Origin: Streptomyces marinisediminis
Lineage (GTDB): Bacteria > Actinomycetota > Actinomycetes > Streptomycetales > Streptomycetaceae
Direction: 5' to 3'
Length of the DNA: 64,000 nt
NCBI RefSeq assembly: GCF_026262575.1
Contig: NZ_JAPKFL010000020.1
Span: 31,044-95,043, forward strand
Shown here: piece by piece, positions 25,137-33,888 of the stretch
Position numbering within the stretch: position 1 is the stretch's first letter
Layout of the letters: each line of letters begins with the position of its first letter
Program-made: the position numbers and the translations under genes
The notes under the pieces: model-generated
Databases searched by the model: none
Told to the model about the DNA's origin: nothing
Seen by the model: the letters and a program-made list of their open reading frames with translations, nothing else

Positions 25137-26741
25137 ATGGGCGCACGACATCCGCAGACGGCGCACTTCGCCGCGTACCTCCGCGAGCTGAAGGAGCGCT
25201 CGGGACGCAGCTACGGGTTCCTCGCGGGGCGCCTGCACGTGAGCACGTCCACCCTGCACCGCTACTGCAACGGCGCCGCGCTCCCCGCCGACTACGCCCC
25301 CGCCGAACGCCTGGCCCGACTGTGCGGCGCGACGCCGGGCGAGCTGACGGAGCTCCACCGCCGCTGGCTCCTGGCCGACGCCCACCGCGCGGCCCCCGCA
25401 CCCGGCCCGGAGCGGCAGCCCGCGTCCGAGCCCGGGCCCGCGCCCGCGCCCGGGTCCGCGTTCGGCCAGGAGGCCGGACCCGGTGCGGAGCCCGCGCCGG
25501 GGCGGAGTTCGGGGGATGCGTCCAGCGCCCCGTCCGGACGGCGGCCCGCGCCCGACCCGGAGCCTGCGCCCGATCAGCGGCCCACGCCCCCGCCCGCGCC
25601 CGAGCCGGACCCCGTCACCGACCCGCAGCCCAAGCCGGCGCCGGGGGCCGGTTCCGCGTCGGAGGCCGGTTCGGAGCCCGAGTCCGGGCCGGGGCCCGAG
25701 CTCCGTCCGGGACCGGACCCCGAGTCCGGGCCGGAGTGGCGCCGGGGGGTCCGGGCCGCCGTGGTGGAGGTGCGCGGGGTGGTGCGGCGGCGGTCGTCGG
25801 TCGGGGTGGTGCTCGCGGGCGTGCTCGCGCTCGCCCTGCTGCTGACCTCCGCCGTGCTCGCCCTCACCCGCGACCCGGGCGGCCCGTCCGCCGCCCCCTC
25901 CGGCGGGGGACGCGCGCAACCGGGCGCGCCGGAGGTGTCGACGCCCGCGCCGGGCGGTAGTGCGGAGCCGGGCGGGCCGCTCGCGCCCGGAGCCGCCGAC
26001 GGCCCGGCGGTGAGCGGTGAGGCGGGTGGCACCGAGCCCCCGGGGACGCCGCGCCCGGCCGGGTCGGCGCCCGGCGGGCCCGCGCCCGATGACCCCGGCG
26101 CCGCTCCCGTGACCGTCACCACGCGGTCCCACGTGTGGCTCGCCCAGTGCGACCACCGCTACCTGATCGACCCCGGCCGCACCGCCCCCGCCGACGTGCC
26201 GCCGCCCCCCGTGGAGCAGGACGCGCCCCGGTGGGCGGCGGACGTGGGCGCCGTGCACGGCGACCGCACGCTGCTGGAGGTGACCGTTCAGGGGGTGGAC
26301 AGCGCGACCGTCGTCCTGCGGGACCTGCACGTCCGCGTCGTCGAGCGCCGCGACCCGCTGCCGTGGAACGCCTACGCGATGTCCAACGGCTGCGGCGGCG
26401 CGCTCACCCCCGCCCGCTTCGCCGTCGACCTGGACGCCCCCCGCCCGCAGGCCGTGCCGCGGGACGGTTACGACGGCGAGGGGGAGGGCCGCGCGCTGCC
26501 CGCCGAGCGGTTCCCCTTCCGCGTCTCGGCCACCGAGCCGCACGTCCTGCGGGTGACGGCCACGACCACGGGGTGCGACTGCGACTGGTACCTGGAGCTG
26601 GACTGGTCGGCGCGGGGCCGCTCCGGCACGCTGCGCGTCGACGACCACGGGCGCCCGTTCCGTACGAGCGGTACGGCGGACCGCCCGCTGTACGGCCACG
26701 ACCACGCCACGGGCAACTGGCGCGTCGGCCTGCTCGGCTGA
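25137..26741 (+). CDS. Membrane-anchored XRE helix-turn-helix protein
   Basis: A 534-residue protein (ATG 25137, GGGGGAGG upstream). An N-terminal HTH (about 5-80: FAAYLRELKERSGRSYGFLA, VSTSTLHRYCNGAALP) is followed by a Pro/Glu-rich linker of more than 110 residues. A single helix (SVGVVLAGVLALALLLTSAV) leads to a second Pro-rich linker and a C-terminal beta-rich domain with a CDCDWYLELDW segment and Cys near 345 and 420. The topology places the HTH inside and the Cys-containing domain outside, so it may convey an external signal. No target is indicated. Confidence 0.8.
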   Translation: MGARHPQTAHFAAYLRELKERSGRSYGFLAGRLHVSTSTLHRYCNGAALPADYAPAERLARLCGATPGELTELHRRWLLADAHRAAPAPGPERQPASEPGPAPAPGSAFGQEAGPGAEPAPGRSSGDASSAPSGRRPAPDPEPAPDQRPTPPPAPEPDPVTDPQPKPAPGAGSASEAGSEPESGPGPELRPGPDPESGPEWRRGVRAAVVEVRGVVRRRSSVGVVLAGVLALALLLTSAVLALTRDPGGPSAAPSGGGRAQPGAPEVSTPAPGGSAEPGGPLAPGAADGPAVSGEAGGTEPPGTPRPAGSAPGGPAPDDPGAAPVTVTTRSHVWLAQCDHRYLIDPGRTAPADVPPPPVEQDAPRWAADVGAVHGDRTLLEVTVQGVDSATVVLRDLHVRVVERRDPLPWNAYAMSNGCGGALTPARFAVDLDAPRPQAVPRDGYDGEGEGRALPAERFPFRVSATEPHVLRVTATTTGCDCDWYLELDWSARGRSGTLRVDDHGRPFRTSGTADRPLYGHDHATGNWRVGLLG

Positions 26742-26760
26742 CGCCACCGCACGAGGAGAC

Positions 26761-26804
26761 CGGGGGCGGCCGCGGAGAGCGGGGGAGTCTCCGGGCCGCC
26801 CCCG
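26761..26804. terminator. Terminator between convergent genes
   Basis: CGGGGGCGGCC and GGCCGCCCCCG arms (26761-26771, 26794-26804), between the ends of the XRE-membrane gene and the SSI gene. Confidence 0.6.
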
Positions 26805-26877
26805 GTGGCGGTCCCGCCGCGGGGAGGCGGAGCGGGACGTTCTCGGGGAGCGGCCGGTCGGACCGGCCGGGGCGGGG

Positions 26878-27297
26878 TCAGAAGGCGAACACGGCCCGGC
26901 CCTCGGAGCCCTTGGCGCAGGCGTTGCCGAAGGTGCGCTCGTAGGAGACGCGCTTGCCGTTCCACACGCCTTCGGCGGTCACGACGACCGGGTCGTAGTG
27001 CAGGGGGCACAGCCGTTCGCCGCTGCCGGGCAGGTTCTCGAAGTCGCCGTCGGCCGCGATGAGCTCCCGGCAGGCGGCCGCGGCGTTCGGGTGGGTGCCT
27101 CCGGTGCCCGGGGCGCAGGAGAGGGTGACGGCGCGCTCCGGCGTGGTCGTGGCGGCGCTCTCGCCCTCGGCGACGGTCAGCGCGAGGGCCGAGGGGGCGA
27201 GGGTGGGTGCGGGGGTCGCGCCCGCAGTGCCACCGAGCGGGACGAACACGGCTGCTGTGAACAGGGTGCCCGCCGCCAGCTTCGCGGTGATCCGCAT
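26878..27297 (-). CDS. Subtilisin inhibitor-like protein (SSI family, I16)
   Basis: A 139-residue secreted inhibitor; ATG 27297 with GGAAGGAA upstream and a Sec signal of about 28 residues. The four conserved Cys (61, 76, 97, 127) form the two SSI disulfides. The reactive loop reads CPLHYDP where SSI has CPMVYDP, so P1 is Leu99 and the cleaved bond Leu99-His100, which predicts subtilisin/chymotrypsin-type targets. GTHPNAAAAC and YERTFGNACAKG are near-invariant family blocks. SSI proteins restrain the organism's own secreted proteases. Confidence 0.95.
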   Translation of the reverse strand: MRITAKLAAGTLFTAAVFVPLGGTAGATPAPTLAPSALALTVAEGESAATTTPERAVTLSCAPGTGGTHPNAAAACRELIAADGDFENLPGSGERLCPLHYDPVVVTAEGVWNGKRVSYERTFGNACAKGSEGRAVFAF

Positions 27298-27674
27298 GGT
27301 GTGCTTCCTTCCGCGTCAGTGATGACGTTTGGTGTGTGCGTGACTGCGTTCCGGAGTCTGCCGACTGCCTTCCCGGAATGCACATCGACCCGCCATATTC
27401 GGCAACGTTGCGTGGTGAACCAGTGGCGCGAAGTCACGAGTGGTCCTGGCGTGCGGCCTGGGCGGACTGGTGCACAGGGGGCGTGAACCGGACGGCTCGC
27501 GCCGGTCACGGCCCGCTCGGCAAACGGCTGGAAACGGTTCTCGGGCGCTCCGCCGGGGCGGCCGCGGGTCCGCGTCCGGTCACACGGCGTTCACCGGGCC
27601 GACCCCGTGGCCCGGCGCGGAGCCCCTGCTCGCGAGGGGTGTTCGACGTACGGGGACGGCCGTAGGCTCGGCGC

Positions 27675-28688
27675 GTGCCCGCGCCGTCCGCCACCCCCGC
27701 CACCCCCGACGAGCCCCCGCGTTCCGGGGAGCCCCCGCGTTCCGAGGAGCCGCCCGGGGCGGCCCCCGGGACGGCGCCCGTGCCCCCGGAGGTGGCCGTC
27801 GAGGCGCGGCGCGTCCGAGCCTTCTGGCGGGAGCTGGGCCTGCCCGGCCTGATCGACGTCCACACCCACTTCATGCCCCGGCGCGTGCTGGACAAGGTGT
27901 GGGCGTACTTCGACTCCGTGGGCCCGCTGACGGCCGTCGCGTGGCCGATCACCTACCGGTTCGACGAGGACCGGCGGCTCGCCGTGCTGCGCGGCTTCGG
28001 CGTGCGCGCGTTCACCTCGATGGTCTACCCGCACAAGCCCGGCATGGCGGCCTGGCTCAACGAGTGGAGCGCCGGGTTCGCCGCCCGCACCCCCGACTGC
28101 CTGCACACCGCCACGTTCTTCCCCGAGCCGGACGCGCCCGCCTACCTCGCCCGGGCGCTGGCGGCGGGCGCGCGGGTGTGCAAGGCGCACGTCCAGGTCG
28201 GCGGCTACGACCCGGCCGACCCGCTGCTGGACCCGGTCTGGGGCCTGCTCGCGGACGCCGGGGTGCTCACCGTCGTCCACGCCGGCTCCGGTCCGGCGCC
28301 CGGAGCGCACACCGGCCCCGGGCCCGTCGCCGCCGTCCTCGCCCGGCATCCGGGGCTGCGGCTGGTCATCGCCCACATGGGCATGCCGGAGTACCGCGAG
28401 TTCCTCGACCTGGCCGACGCCCACCCCGGCGTCCACCTCGACACGACGATGGCGTTCACCGACTTCTCCGAGCGCATGAGCCCGTTCCCGCCCGGGCTGC
28501 GCCCGCGCCTGGCGCACCACGCCGACCGCATCCTCTTCGGCAGCGACTTCCCGAACATCCCCTACGGCTACGCCCACGCGCTGGAGGTCCTCGCCCGGCT
28601 CGGGCAGGACACCGTGGACGCCGCCTGGCTCCGCGCCGTCTGCCACGACAACGCCCTGCGCCTGTTCCCTTCGGCCGCCCGCCCCTGA
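27675..28688 (+). CDS. Amidohydrolase-2 family protein (ACMSD-like)
   Basis: A 337-residue protein. After a Pro/Glu-rich N-terminus of about 45 residues the metal site DVHTHFMP appears, followed by VYPHKPG, KAHVQVGG, VVHAGSG, IAHMGMPEY and FGSDFPNIPYG. This is the full amidohydrolase-2 set (HxH, Lys/His, His, Asp). The family includes decarboxylases and lactonases acting on aromatic breakdown products. TAGGCT six bases before GTG 27675 suggests a leaderless transcript. The long N-terminus may mean a downstream start. Confidence 0.82.
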   Translation: MPAPSATPATPDEPPRSGEPPRSEEPPGAAPGTAPVPPEVAVEARRVRAFWRELGLPGLIDVHTHFMPRRVLDKVWAYFDSVGPLTAVAWPITYRFDEDRRLAVLRGFGVRAFTSMVYPHKPGMAAWLNEWSAGFAARTPDCLHTATFFPEPDAPAYLARALAAGARVCKAHVQVGGYDPADPLLDPVWGLLADAGVLTVVHAGSGPAPGAHTGPGPVAAVLARHPGLRLVIAHMGMPEYREFLDLADAHPGVHLDTTMAFTDFSERMSPFPPGLRPRLAHHADRILFGSDFPNIPYGYAHALEVLARLGQDTVDAAWLRAVCHDNALRLFPSAARP

Positions 28689-28704
28689 CGGCCCGGGGGT
28701 CGGG

Positions 28705-30291
28705 TCAGTCCCCGTGGTGGGTCTTCAGTGGCACCTCGCGGATGCACACCACCAGGACCAGGGCCACCACCGCGACGGGCGCCGCGAACAGGTAGATGTC
28801 GCCGATCCCGTGCCCGTAGGCGGCCTCGACGACCGGCCGCACCGGCGCGGGCAGCGCGTCCAGGTCCGGGATCGCGCTGCCGGAGCCGCCGAGCGAGCCG
28901 CCCGCGTCGAGCCCGGCCCGCGCCATGCCGTCGCGCACGTAGCCGCTGATCCGCTCCGAGAGCACCGCGCCCAGGGCGGAGACGCCGACCGCGCCGCCCA
29001 GCGAGCGGAAGAAGGTGATGGTGGAGCTGGCGGAGCCCAGCTCGCTCACCGACACCTGGTTCTGCGTGGCCAGCACCAGGTTCTGCATCATCATGCCGAT
29101 GCCGAGCCCGAGCAGCGCCATGAAGACGCCGACCCGCCAGTACTCGGTGTCGTGGCGCATCGTGCCGAGCAGCCCCAGACCGACGCTGACCAGCACCGCG
29201 CCGGTCACCAGCCAGCGCTTCCAGCGCCCGGTGCGGGTGATGACCAGGCCGGAGACGGTGGACGACAGGAACAGGCCGGCGATCATCGGGATCGTCATGA
29301 GCCCGGACATCGTCGGCGACTGCCCGCGGGCGAGCTGGAAGTACTGGCTGAGGAACACCGTCGCCCCGAACATCGCGATGCCCACGAAGAGGGACGCGCC
29401 GGCGGTGAGGGTGATCGTGCGGTTGCGGAAGAGCCGCAGCGGGATGATCGGGTCGGCCGCCGTCGCCTCCACGCGCAGGAAGGCCAGCCCGAGCAGCACC
29501 GCGCCACCGGTCATGGCGAGCGTCTGCCAGGACGCCCACGGGTACTCCTTGCCCGCCAGCGTCACCCAGATGAGCAGCAGCGAGACGGCGGCGCTGACCA
29601 GCAGGGCGCCCAGCCAGTCGATGCGCACGCCCTCGCGGCGCACCACGGGCAGCTTCAGCGTCTTCTGCAGCACCACCAGGGCGATGACGGCGAAGGGCAC
29701 GGCGACGTAGAAGCACCAGCGCCAGCCCAGCCACGAGGTGTCGGTGATGACGCCGCCGAGCAGCGGCCCGCCCACGGTGGCGACGGCGAAGGTGGCCCCG
29801 AAGTAGCCGCTGTACCGGCCGCGCTCGCGGGGCGAGACCATCGCGGCCAGGATCGTCTGCGCCAGGGAGACCAGGCCGCCCATGCCCAGGCCCTGCACCG
29901 CGCGGAAGGCGATGAGCTGGCCGGTCGTCTGGGACAGCCCGGCGCCCGCGGAGGCGAGCACGAAGACGACGATGGCGCACTGCACGAGCATCTTCTTGCT
30001 GGTGCGGTCCGCGAGCTTGCCCCACAGGGGTGTGGAGGCGGTCATGGTCAGCAGCGAGGCCGTGACGACCCAGGTGTAGGCGCTCTGCCCGCCACCGAGT
30101 TCGGCGACGATCTGCGGCAGTGCGTTGGAGACCACCGTGGAGGACAGGATGGCGACGAACATGCCGAGCAGCAGCCCGGACAGCGCCTCCATGATCTCCC
30201 GGTGGGTCATCGCGGGCGCGCCCGCGGACGCCTGCTCCGCGCCCGCCGCCCTGGGTATCTCCGCCTCGGCCGTTCCCGTAGCCGCCGCCAT
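28705..30291 (-). CDS. DHA2-family (14-TM) drug efflux MFS transporter
   Basis: A 528-residue membrane protein with about 14 helices. Motif A appears as GKLADRTSKK, and the family block LDxTIVNVALP appears as LSSTVVSNALPQI. The Asp of that signature is Ser here, which also occurs in EmrB/QacA members. ATG 30291 has GGAGG eight bases upstream. The promoter (TTGTCC-17-TATGGT) is followed at once by a 15-bp palindrome (30314-30328), so a MarR-type repressor is likely. No such gene is adjacent. Confidence 0.9.
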   Translation of the reverse strand: MAAATGTAEAEIPRAAGAEQASAGAPAMTHREIMEALSGLLLGMFVAILSSTVVSNALPQIVAELGGGQSAYTWVVTASLLTMTASTPLWGKLADRTSKKMLVQCAIVVFVLASAGAGLSQTTGQLIAFRAVQGLGMGGLVSLAQTILAAMVSPRERGRYSGYFGATFAVATVGGPLLGGVITDTSWLGWRWCFYVAVPFAVIALVVLQKTLKLPVVRREGVRIDWLGALLVSAAVSLLLIWVTLAGKEYPWASWQTLAMTGGAVLLGLAFLRVEATAADPIIPLRLFRNRTITLTAGASLFVGIAMFGATVFLSQYFQLARGQSPTMSGLMTIPMIAGLFLSSTVSGLVITRTGRWKRWLVTGAVLVSVGLGLLGTMRHDTEYWRVGVFMALLGLGIGMMMQNLVLATQNQVSVSELGSASSTITFFRSLGGAVGVSALGAVLSERISGYVRDGMARAGLDAGGSLGGSGSAIPDLDALPAPVRPVVEAAYGHGIGDIYLFAAPVAVVALVLVVCIREVPLKTHHGD

Positions 30292-30313
30292 GCACGTTCC
30301 TCCAGTGTAGTTT

Positions 30314-30355
30314 GTTGCTCTAAGCAACCATACGGCCGGCGGTCGAACCGGACAA
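30314..30355 (-). promoter_or_regulatory. Promoter and MarR-type operator of the DHA2 exporter
   Basis: Minus strand: -35 TTGTCC (30350-30355), 17-bp spacer, -10 TATGGT (30327-30332), then GTTGCT-TAG-AGCAAC (30314-30328) covering the start of transcription. Confidence 0.6.
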
Positions 30356-30461
30356 ACGAAAACAGGGCACGCGTGGCAAACAGTCGTTAAAGCTCGCGCA
30401 AAACGGACGGTCGGCCTCCGAAGCGTGCGGCCCGGTACGCCGGTTCGCTAAGGTCACGCCT

Positions 30462-30668
30462 ATGGCTAACCACCCGCAGGCGCCGCAGGGTCCCCAGGGC
30501 GACCACGACCCGGCCGGCAACACGCAGATGTTCCGCGCCTTCGTCGACGAGGGCGGCCCCCAGCCCGCCGCCCGGCCCGAGTCCAAGGGGCCGAACCTCC
30601 GCCTCGTCGTGGCCCTCGTGATCGCCGTCGCCCTCGTCGCCGTCGCCTGGCTCGCCGTCACCGGCTGA
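30462..30668 (+). CDS. Small tail-anchored membrane protein, 68 aa
   Basis: A Pro/Gln-rich soluble part (MANHPQAPQGPQGDHDPAGN) precedes one C-terminal helix (LRLVVALVIAVALVAVAWLAV). TAAGGT seven bases before the ATG indicates a leaderless transcript. It is divergent from the exporter gene. Typical of small, lineage-conserved Streptomyces proteins; the function is unknown. Confidence 0.75.
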   Translation: MANHPQAPQGPQGDHDPAGNTQMFRAFVDEGGPQPAARPESKGPNLRLVVALVIAVALVAVAWLAVTG

Positions 30669-31431
30669 GCGAGCGCGACCGCCGGGCCGCGTCGCCCGTG
30701 CCTTCCGCGTCGCCTGCCTTCCGCGTCGCCTGCCTGTGCGCGTCAGCCCGGTGACCCGGACGACCGTGGCGCCGGGTGGCTCCCGCTCGGCGGTCATGCC
30801 CGGGTGTGCCCGCGCTGCTGTGCCGCCGGCGCCCGCGCGCGTCGACCCCGGAGACTGCTGATCGGTGCGGCTCCGGCGGGCGGCGTGGTCACTGCGGCGC
30901 GTGGCGCTGGTCGCGCACGCTGCTCCGGGTGGTCACTGGGCATGGTGCCCACCGGGCCGTGTGACGCCGTCGGCCCGTGCGCGCGGAGCCGTGGAGCCGC
31001 TGCGCCGTGGGGCCGCCGGGTCGCGTGCCACCGGGCCGGGCACGCCGTTCCGCGCGCGACCGCCGGTGCGCGCGACCGCCGGTGCGTGTTGGCGCGGTGG
31101 TGCTCGGCGCTGGCTCCGTGCGCCACTCGCCTGCCTGGGCCGTGCTCCTCGTCCGCTCGTCCGCCTGTGCTGCGCGGAGCCCCCGTTCTCGGCGCGCCCG
31201 CCCGCGTCACCGCTCCCGCGCGCCGCGTCTTTGACGCCCGGCGCCGGGCCGTCGCGCGCGCCGGGCCCTCGCGCGCCGGGTCCCGCGCGCGGCGGGGGCG
31301 TCACCCGGCTGGGCACGGCCGCCTGGACGGCGCGCTCCCGTCCCGGCCGCCGCCAGGACGGGCGAGGGCGCGGGTGCCGCGGAGGGCCGGCGTGGGGGAG
31401 AGGCCCCCGGGCGCCCGCCGCGGCGCGGTGC
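30669..31431. other. 763-bp interval with no recognisable gene
   Basis: Very G+C-rich and rich in CGCGC and GTGCG words. Open frames on both strands give only Arg/Ala/Pro low-complexity translations, and I see no ribosome sites or hairpins worth naming. Confidence 0.5.
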
Positions 31432-32328
31432 TCACTCCTCGGAGATCAGCCCGTCGCGGAGCTGGGCCAGCGTCCGGGTGAGCAGGCGCGAGACGTGCAT
31501 CTGCGAGATGCCGACCCGCTCGCCGATCTGCGACTGCGTCATGTTGCCGAAGAACCGCAGCATGATGATCTGCCGCTCCCGGGAGGGCAGCCGGGCCAGC
31601 AGCGGCTTCAGCGACTCGCGGTACTCCACGCCCTCCAGCGCCGCGTCCTCGTAGCCCAGGCGGTCGGCCAGCGAGCCCTCGCCGCCGTCCTCCTCCAGCG
31701 CGGGGGAGTCCAGCGAGCTGGCGGTGTAGGCGTTGCCGACGGCCAGGCCGTCCACCACGTCCTCCTCGGACACCCCGAGGCAGGCGGCCAGCTCCGTGAC
31801 GGTGGGGGAGCGGTCGAGCTGCTGGGACAGCTCGTCGCTCGCCTTGGTCAGCGCGAGCCGCAGCTCCTGGAGGCGGCGCGGCACCCGCACCGACCAGGAG
31901 GTGTCGCGGAAGAACCGCTTGATCTCGCCGACGACGGTCGGCATCGCGAAGGTGGGGAACTCCACGCCCCGCTCGCAGTCGAACCGGTCGATGGCCTTGA
32001 TCAGCCCGATCGTGCCGACCTGGACGATGTCCTCCATCGGCTCGTTGCGGCTGCGGAAGCGGCCCGCGGCGTAGCGCACGAGCGGCAGGTTCAGCTCGAT
32101 GAGCGTGTCCCGCACGTAGGCCCGCTCGGGGCTGTCCTGCGGGAGCGAGGCCAGGCGCAGGAACAGCGAGCGGGAGAGCGTGCGGGTGTCGAGCGCGGTG
32201 ACGTCGGGTGGGAGTCCCGCGTCGGCGGCCTCGCCGCCCGGCACGTCGGACTCGGGCACCGTGCCGTGCTCCGCCTCGGCGCCGATCTCCTCGATGAGCA
32301 CCTTGGAGCTGCCCAGTTCTACGGACAT
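31432..32328 (-). CDS. sigN: SigB/SigF-family RNA polymerase sigma factor (SigN-like)
   Basis: A 298-residue group 3 sigma factor from ATG 32328 with AAGGGGG upstream. Regions 2-4 are complete: RNEPMEDIVQVGTIGLIKAI and GVEFPTFAMPTVVGEIKRFF (region 2), the 3.0 helix RVPRRLQEL, and MTQSQIGERVGISQMHVSRLL (region 4.2). It is adjacent to sigF, the arrangement of sigN-sigF in S. coelicolor (remembered), where SigN acts in aerial hyphae stem cells. The 200-bp gap upstream leaves room for its own promoter. No anti-sigma gene is adjacent. Confidence 0.85.
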   Translation of the reverse strand: MSVELGSSKVLIEEIGAEAEHGTVPESDVPGGEAADAGLPPDVTALDTRTLSRSLFLRLASLPQDSPERAYVRDTLIELNLPLVRYAAGRFRSRNEPMEDIVQVGTIGLIKAIDRFDCERGVEFPTFAMPTVVGEIKRFFRDTSWSVRVPRRLQELRLALTKASDELSQQLDRSPTVTELAACLGVSEEDVVDGLAVGNAYTASSLDSPALEEDGGEGSLADRLGYEDAALEGVEYRESLKPLLARLPSRERQIIMLRFFGNMTQSQIGERVGISQMHVSRLLTRTLAQLRDGLISEE

Positions 32329-32529
32329 GCCACCCCCTTGAGGTCGCGGACGGGTCGCAGCGGCCCCCTCGCAGGCGAGGATGGCACCTCCGGCTCCATA
32401 CCGACGGTGCGGCCACGGCAAACGCGGTTCTTGCAGAATGTCACAAGTCAGCAACACGACGTAGCGCCATGTCGATAAAACCGCACTGCTCCGTCTGCGC
32501 GCAACCCACTTGCCCGTCGCTCGAATTGA

Positions 32530-33321
32530 TTACGCGTCGATGGTGTTCGCGGCACGCAGCCGGGCGAAGCTCCGCGAGAGCAGCCGGGAGACGTGCATCT
32601 GGGAGACGCCGAGCTCCGCGCTGATCTGGGACTGCGTCAGGTTGCTGTAGTACCGCAGCAGCAGAATCCGCTGCTCACGCTCGGGGAGCTGGACCAGCAG
32701 GTGCCGCACGAGGTCCCGGTGCTCGACGCCCACGAGGGCCGGGTCCTCGTAGCCGAGCCGGTCGATGAGCCCGGGCAGCCCGTCGTCGCGCTCCTGGGCC
32801 GCCTCCAGGGACGTGGCCCGGTAGGCCCGGCCCGCCTCCATGCACGCCAGCACCTCCTCCTCGGGGACGCCGAGGCGCTCGGCGATCTCGGCCGTCGTCG
32901 GGTTCCGCCCGTGCAGCACGGTCAGCTCCTCCCCGGCCGTGCTCACCTGCGCCCACATCTCGTGCAGCCGCCGCGGCACGTGGACGGTGCGCACGTTGTC
33001 GCGGAAGTAGCGCCGGATCTCGCCGACGATGGTCGGCATGGCGAAGGTGGGGAACTGCACGCCGCGCTCCGGGTCGAAGCGGTCGATGGCGTTGATCAGG
33101 CCGATCGTGCCGACCTGGACGATGTCCTCCATCGGCTCGTTGCGGTGCCGGAAGCGGGCGGCGACGTACCGCACGAGCGGGATGTTCGCCTCGATCAGAG
33201 CGCCCCGCGCACGCTCGTGCCCGGCGGTGCCCGGCTCCTGCCCGGCCAGCTCCTCGAAGAGCATCCGCGTCAGCGCCCGTGTCCGCGCGCTGCGGCTCCC
33301 GCCGGCCTGAGTCGCCGCCAC
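32530..33321 (-). CDS. sigF: Sporulation sigma factor SigF
   Basis: A 263-residue sigma factor of the SigB/F/G group with a complete core (RNEPMEDIVQVGTIGLINAI, TVHVPRRLHEMWAQV, LTQSQISAELGVSQMHVS). From memory it is nearly colinear with Streptomyces SigF, including SLEAAQERDDGLPGLIDRLG and the C-terminal NTIDA. SigF directs late spore maturation. The N-terminus is shorter than the Gln/Pro-rich one of S. coelicolor. Starts at GTG 33321 with GAAGGGG upstream. Confidence 0.87.
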   Translation of the reverse strand: MAATQAGGSRSARTRALTRMLFEELAGQEPGTAGHERARGALIEANIPLVRYVAARFRHRNEPMEDIVQVGTIGLINAIDRFDPERGVQFPTFAMPTIVGEIRRYFRDNVRTVHVPRRLHEMWAQVSTAGEELTVLHGRNPTTAEIAERLGVPEEEVLACMEAGRAYRATSLEAAQERDDGLPGLIDRLGYEDPALVGVEHRDLVRHLLVQLPEREQRILLLRYYSNLTQSQISAELGVSQMHVSRLLSRSFARLRAANTIDA

Positions 33322-33456
33322 CGTCTGACCACCCCTTCACGGTCCCTCATTCCGGCATGTTCCGGCAAAAGCGGTCATAGCATCACAATTCCGCTCGCCG
33401 GTGTGCAAGCACCCGGGATTTCCGTGTTGGTGGCCGGTGAACCGAACGGCCGAACG

Positions 33457-33621
33457 TCAGTTGACGAGCTCGGTCATGAAGTCGCCGACGCTTCCGGCGG
33501 CGGAGGAGATGCCCTGGAACCCCATCTTGACCAGCTCTCCGGACCGCTCCGGATCGTTGATGATCGTGTACATCACGAACACCGTGAGACACACCAGAAA
33601 GACCTTCTTGGCCTGGGCCAC
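33457..33621 (-). CDS. 54-residue membrane protein beside tRNA-Ser
   Basis: GTG 33621 has GGGAGGGG upstream. The peptide starts VAQAKKVFLVCLTVFVMYTI, one membrane helix, and ends in an amphipathic segment GISSAAGSVGDFMTELVN. It is short but clearly not low complexity. Function unknown. Confidence 0.7.
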   Translation of the reverse strand: MAQAKKVFLVCLTVFVMYTIINDPERSGELVKMGFQGISSAAGSVGDFMTELVN

Positions 33622-33745
33622 GCCGCCCCTCCCCGCTCTGCGCGCCGACTCCCCCGGGCGCGGTCGCGAGAGTCTAACCGCCCCCCTGCGCGCCTCACCC
33701 CCGCGCAGCCGCCGGTCCCCGCGCGCGCCGCGCGGCCCGCACACG

Positions 33746-33783
33746 CGTCAGGGGCCCAGCCGCACCCGGCTGAGCCCCTGACG
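33746..33783 (-). terminator. tRNA-Ser terminator
   Basis: CGTCAGGGGC and GCCCCTGACG arms with an inner CAGCCG/CGGCTG stem, eight bases beyond the tRNA-Ser 3' end. Confidence 0.65.
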
Positions 33784-33791
33784 AGGAGAAG

Positions 33792-33878
33792 CGGTAGCGG
33801 TGGGATTTGAACCCACGGAGGAGTTGCCCCCTCACTCGCTTTCGAGGCGAGCTCCTTCGGCCGCTCGGACACGCTACC
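33792..33878 (-). tRNA. tRNA-Ser(CGA)
   Basis: An 87-nt class II tRNA: acceptor GGTAGCG/CGCTACC, anticodon loop CTCGAAA (CGA) on CTCGC/GCGAG, a long variable arm, and discriminator G. Confidence 0.95.
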
Positions 33879-33888
33879 GGGAGAGAGC

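Noticed and set aside
30804..31481. Long Arg/Ala-rich frames in the interval left of sigN
   Set aside because: Low complexity, no ribosome site, overlap on both strands, no domain.
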